From Putridiphycobacter sp045107045 (GTDB lineage Bacteria; Bacteroidota; Bacteroidia; Flavobacteriales_D; Crocinitomicaceae), in contig JBGCFR010000002.1 in the NCBI GenBank assembly GCA_045107045.1, positions 1 through 64,000 on the forward strand: a stretch of DNA of 64,000 nucleotides, given 5' to 3'. The notes under the pieces are model-generated. The model had not been told where the DNA came from, ran no database searches, and was given only the letters and a program-made list of their open reading frames with translations. Each line of letters starts with the position of its first letter. The first letter of the stretch is position 1. Positions 60,899 to 64,000 of this stretch are shown here, in pieces. The translations under genes and the position numbers were made by a program.

Positions 60899-63800
60899 AT
60901 GTCAAAGTTTCAAGATTTATTAACACAGATAGAATTTTTTATAAAAAAGTACTATAAGAATGAAATGGTTAAAGGAGCATTGCTTTTTGTTAGCCTTTTT
61001 TTGTTATCATTTCTAGTTGTGACCACTTTAGAATACTTTGGCAGGTTTAGTCCTGGAGTAAGAACAGTTTTATTCTATGTTTTCATCATTATTAATGGTT
61101 TTGTAGCAGTTAAGTACATAGTAATTCCAATTTTAAAATTATTAAAAATTGGAAATAGACTTTCTATGAATGAAGCTTCTCAAATAATTGGGGACTTGTT
61201 TCCTGATGTTTCAGATAAATTGCAAAACACACTGCAATTAAGCAGCCAGCTGGATCATTCAAGCGCTAATATTGATTTATTGCAAGCTAGTATTCAGCAA
61301 AAAGCATCATCACTTTCAGCCGTTCCTTTTACTACTGGAATTGAAATAGGAGAGAATAAGAAGTATCTGAAGTACTTATTACCAATTTTATTAATTGTTT
61401 TTGCAGTTTTCGTTTTAAGACCAAATATATTTAGTGACGGATCGAATCGTATTCTTAACTATTCTACAGAATTTATAGAAGAAGCACCCTTTGATTTTTT
61501 ATTGAATAGTGATGACAGCTTAATGCAAGGTCAATCGTATACTCTCAAAATAAAATTAAGTGGTCAGGAGATCCCGCCAAATGTAAAAGTGGTATCCAAC
61601 AATGGCTCTTATAATTTAAAGAAACAATCTGGTATCGACTTCGAATATGATTTTAGTAACTTGGATAATGATTTAGTTTTTTATTGCGAAGCCAATGGGT
61701 TCCGATCAGAAAGCTTTACTGTAAGCGTGCTTCAAAAACCTAGTATTAGTGATATAGAAATTAGACTGAGTTACCCAAAACATATGGGTCTTTCAAACGA
61801 AAGCATCCGAGACTTAAGTGATATCACTGTGCCCGAAGGAACTTTATTAGAGTGGAACTTGAAGTCGGAAAACACAGTGTTAATAGAGGGTCGATATAAT
61901 GACACAACTCTCCGGTCGGAGCCAAACGCAAATGGTGAGTTTAAATTTAAGAGGCAATTCAGGAAAAGTGAGCAATACGCATTCCTTTTAAGCACTAAGC
62001 AAATAATGAGTGCAGATACTTTAGAGAGTGGCATAACTGTAATGCCTGATGAATACCCAACAATTTCTGTTTTAGAGCAGAATGATTCTTTAAACCCTTT
62101 CATTCGTTTTTCTGATGGAATAATTTCTGATGATTTTGGGTTTTCGAAACTCAATCTTATTGCCAAAATTACTAGAGATGATTCAGTAAGAACTAAAAGA
62201 ACAAATATCAAAATTAGTGGCAACCTAACCAAGCAAATATTTGGTTATAGTCTCGATTTAAGGGATTACGATTTGAAACCGGATGATGTACTTGAGTACT
62301 TTTTTGTGGTGACAGACAATGACTCCCCTAATGGATATAAGTCTGTGTCATCAAAAAAAATGATATATAGTGTTCCCAGTCTTTCGGAACTAGATAATGA
62401 TTTGACCGAGAAATCGGAAGAACTTAAAAAGGATATGGATAAGAGCCTTAAAGATGCAAAGAAATTAAAGGAGGAAGTTTCCAAAATAAGGAATAACCTA
62501 ATGAATAAGTCAACTCCAGATTGGAAGGATAAGCAGAATATTACTAATATGCTAAATCAACAAGAGAATCTTCAAATGAAGTTGGAAAAACTCAAACAAC
62601 AATTTGATGAAAATAAGGAAGAGGAGAATGAATTTTTGGAGAACTCTGATGAACTCAAGGAAAAACAGGACTTACTTGAAAAATTAATGGAGGAATTGTT
62701 AGATGATGAAATGAAAGAATTATTAGAGGAGCTTCAGAAGTTGATGGATGAAATGAATAAAGATCAGATTCTGGAGAACATGGAAAAGATGGAGCAACGG
62801 TCAGATGATTTGGAAAGTGAATTAGATAGGACTTTGGAGTTATTTAAGCATCTTGAATTAGATAAAAAAATTGAAGGAATTGAGGAGCAGCTTAGAGAGC
62901 TGTCTATGGAACAAGAGGCTTTAAGTGAAGAGACGAAAGATAGAAAGGAGACTGATGATGTTTTAGAAGAGCAGCAAGATGAACTTAACAAAAAATTTGA
63001 TGAGATCCAAAAGGATATAGACGAGGCTAAGGAAATGAACAATGGACTTGAAAAACCGAAAAATTTGGATTTTAAACAGGAGCAAGAAGATGAGATTGAC
63101 GGAGAAATGAATAATGCAAAGGAAAAGCTTAGTGAATCTAAAGAGAAGAAGGCTTCCGAAAGTCAGAAAAAAGCAGCTGATATGATGGAGCAAATGGCTG
63201 ATGATGTTAAGGCAATGATGGATGGGGCGTCTAGTCAGCAAGAGACTGAAGACATGGAGCAATTGAGATTTCTTCTAGAAAATGTTGTCAACTTATCTCA
63301 TCAACAAGAAGATCTTATGGCTAATTTTGGAAAGATTGATCGTTCAAATCCACAGGTTATACGATATAATAGAGATCAACTAAAAATTATTCAATCTACC
63401 GTAGTGGTTAGAGACTCGTTAATGTCATTAGCAAAACGGCATGGTGAGCTTTCAAATACAATCATAACGGAATTAAACGACTTAGAATATAATCAAGGAA
63501 AGGCAAAGGATTATGGCCAGGAGAGAAACCTTAATAAAGTTAAGCAACACCAGCAATATGCTGTCACTGCCTATAACGATATTGCATTACTACTTTCTGC
63601 AGTGTTAGAACAAATGCAGAATCAAATGAAATCGCAGATGCCTGGAAGCGGTTCTTGTGATAAACCTGGTGGGTCAGGTGGTGGTGCACCAAAGCCGGGT
63701 CAAATGAGCATGCAGCAAATGAAGGATCAGCTTAAAAAGCAAATGGAGAAAATGAAAAATGGTTCTAAATCTGGAGGAAAAGGAGGTAAAAAGCCAGGTG

Positions 63801-64000
63801 ATAAAGGAGAAGGAGGACAGGGGCAGGGCAATGGAAGTATTCCTGGATTAGGTCCAAAGGAGATTGCTAAAATGGCCTTAGAACAAGCTCAAATGAGGGA
63901 GTCTCTAGAGAAATTGAGACAAGAGCTAAATAAGGATGGATCTGGTGCTGGAAATGGATTGAATAAGCTGATTGATGACATGAAAGATCTTGAAAATGAC
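60899..64000 (+). CDS. DUF4175 family membrane protein with long coiled coil (partial, 3' end outside window)
   Basis: An ORF opens at ATG 60899 (MSKFQDLLTQIEFFIKKYY) and stays open to the window edge (1,034 codons), so the stop is not visible. It has two transmembrane helices near residues 25-45 and 58-78, then KLLKIGNRLSMNEASQIIGDLFPDVSDKLQNT, a third hydrophobic segment near 155-175, and an extracytoplasmic part with Ig-like strands. From about residue 500 on there is a long Glu/Lys-rich coiled coil, later interrupted by Gly-rich stretches (GSGGGAPKPG, GGKGGKKPGDKGEGGQGQGN). This matches DUF4175. Function unknown; divergent from gltX. Confidence 0.85.
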   Translation, partial: MSKFQDLLTQIEFFIKKYYKNEMVKGALLFVSLFLLSFLVVTTLEYFGRFSPGVRTVLFYVFIIINGFVAVKYIVIPILKLLKIGNRLSMNEASQIIGDLFPDVSDKLQNTLQLSSQLDHSSANIDLLQASIQQKASSLSAVPFTTGIEIGENKKYLKYLLPILLIVFAVFVLRPNIFSDGSNRILNYSTEFIEEAPFDFLLNSDDSLMQGQSYTLKIKLSGQEIPPNVKVVSNNGSYNLKKQSGIDFEYDFSNLDNDLVFYCEANGFRSESFTVSVLQKPSISDIEIRLSYPKHMGLSNESIRDLSDITVPEGTLLEWNLKSENTVLIEGRYNDTTLRSEPNANGEFKFKRQFRKSEQYAFLLSTKQIMSADTLESGITVMPDEYPTISVLEQNDSLNPFIRFSDGIISDDFGFSKLNLIAKITRDDSVRTKRTNIKISGNLTKQIFGYSLDLRDYDLKPDDVLEYFFVVTDNDSPNGYKSVSSKKMIYSVPSLSELDNDLTEKSEELKKDMDKSLKDAKKLKEEVSKIRNNLMNKSTPDWKDKQNITNMLNQQENLQMKLEKLKQQFDENKEEENEFLENSDELKEKQDLLEKLMEELLDDEMKELLEELQKLMDEMNKDQILENMEKMEQRSDDLESELDRTLELFKHLELDKKIEGIEEQLRELSMEQEALSEETKDRKETDDVLEEQQDELNKKFDEIQKDIDEAKEMNNGLEKPKNLDFKQEQEDEIDGEMNNAKEKLSESKEKKASESQKKAADMMEQMADDVKAMMDGASSQQETEDMEQLRFLLENVVNLSHQQEDLMANFGKIDRSNPQVIRYNRDQLKIIQSTVVVRDSLMSLAKRHGELSNTIITELNDLEYNQGKAKDYGQERNLNKVKQHQQYAVTAYNDIALLLSAVLEQMQNQMKSQMPGSGSCDKPGGSGGGAPKPGQMSMQQMKDQLKKQMEKMKNGSKSGGKGGKKPGDKGEGGQGQGNGSIPGLGPKEIAKMALEQAQMRESLEKLRQELNKDGSGAGNGLNKLIDDMKDLEND

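Noticed and set aside
61771..63262. Several Ser/Leu/Phe-rich reverse ORFs
   Set aside because: They are the antisense of the Glu/Lys-rich coiled coil of the DUF4175 gene, whose codon pattern yields long open reverse frames.
62400..63280. Tandem DNA repeat
   Set aside because: The apparent repetition comes from Glu/Lys/Leu/Met heptads in coding sequence, not from repeated DNA units.

Overview
The window is a stretch of an AT-rich Bacteroidota chromosome, most likely a marine member of the Flavobacteriales. The evidence is: type IX secretion (T9SS) C-terminal sorting domains, TonB-dependent receptors with carboxypeptidase-like N-terminal domains, families typical of the phylum (DUF4270, DUF4837, DUF4856, DUF4175, HYC_CC_PP), almost no Shine-Dalgarno sites, and the Bacteroidota -7 promoter element TAnnTTTG in front of many genes. 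No insertion sequence, prophage, CRISPR array or rRNA was seen. One tRNA (Cys) is present. Most of the window is housekeeping chromosome, and the last gene runs off the right edge.

Layout. 1-4016: a half-length glycogen-synthase-like protein, a DUF4270 lipoprotein and glmS. 4037-4852: a reverse operon of a membrane protein, an XRE regulator and a small membrane protein, with dyads around its promoter. 5018-10190: a phosphatase-like/OmpA fusion and mfd. 10342-14267: a T9SS-secreted protein, a HisKA_2 histidine kinase and an aldehyde dehydrogenase. 14488-18715: tatA, gatA, a MltD-like transglycosylase and a DUF4837 lipoprotein in one operon. 18716-23376: two tandem di-heme peroxidase lipoproteins, lipB, a serine hydrolase and an unknown protein. 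23509-33124: a 1,346-residue secreted protein, then a GT2 glycosyltransferase meeting an operon of an LD-carboxypeptidase and two GT-C-type membrane glycosyltransferases. 33326-34681: a Cys-rich 24-codon leader ORF, a terminator hairpin and an MFS transporter. 34985-38615: a cupredoxin, then a vitamin-B6-flavoured divergent locus (DUF1272, a PNPOx-like protein and a small unknown protein against a MocR regulator). 38698-42773: a metal-handling operon (HYC_CC_PP, TonB receptor, HMA protein) ending in dinB. 42870-49545: Nfu, a LytTR response regulator, a MORN-repeat protein, a candidate origin-like AT-rich gap, rpiB, a TlpA-like protein, and an ECF sigma factor with a putative anti-sigma protein. 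49549-55745: an iron-type operon (DUF4856, imelysin, HTTM/gamma-carboxylase homologue, TonB receptor) controlled by two identical palindromes around its -7 box. 55871-64000: a YgjV-like protein, a CotH/lamin-tail protein, tRNA-Cys, folB, gltX and a partial DUF4175 protein.

How the genes fit together. Several blocks are regulated units in which sequence, gene content and operator agree: the iron operon with twin palindromes, the MocR locus with repeated TAGTCCA sites, the XRE operon with dyads on both sides of its promoter, and the MFS gene behind what looks like a cysteine-responsive attenuator. The strongest candidates for something undescribed are that leader/attenuator, the sigma factor whose partner ends in a secretion/gliding-type domain, and the phosphatase-like/OmpA fusion whose catalytic arginine is replaced.
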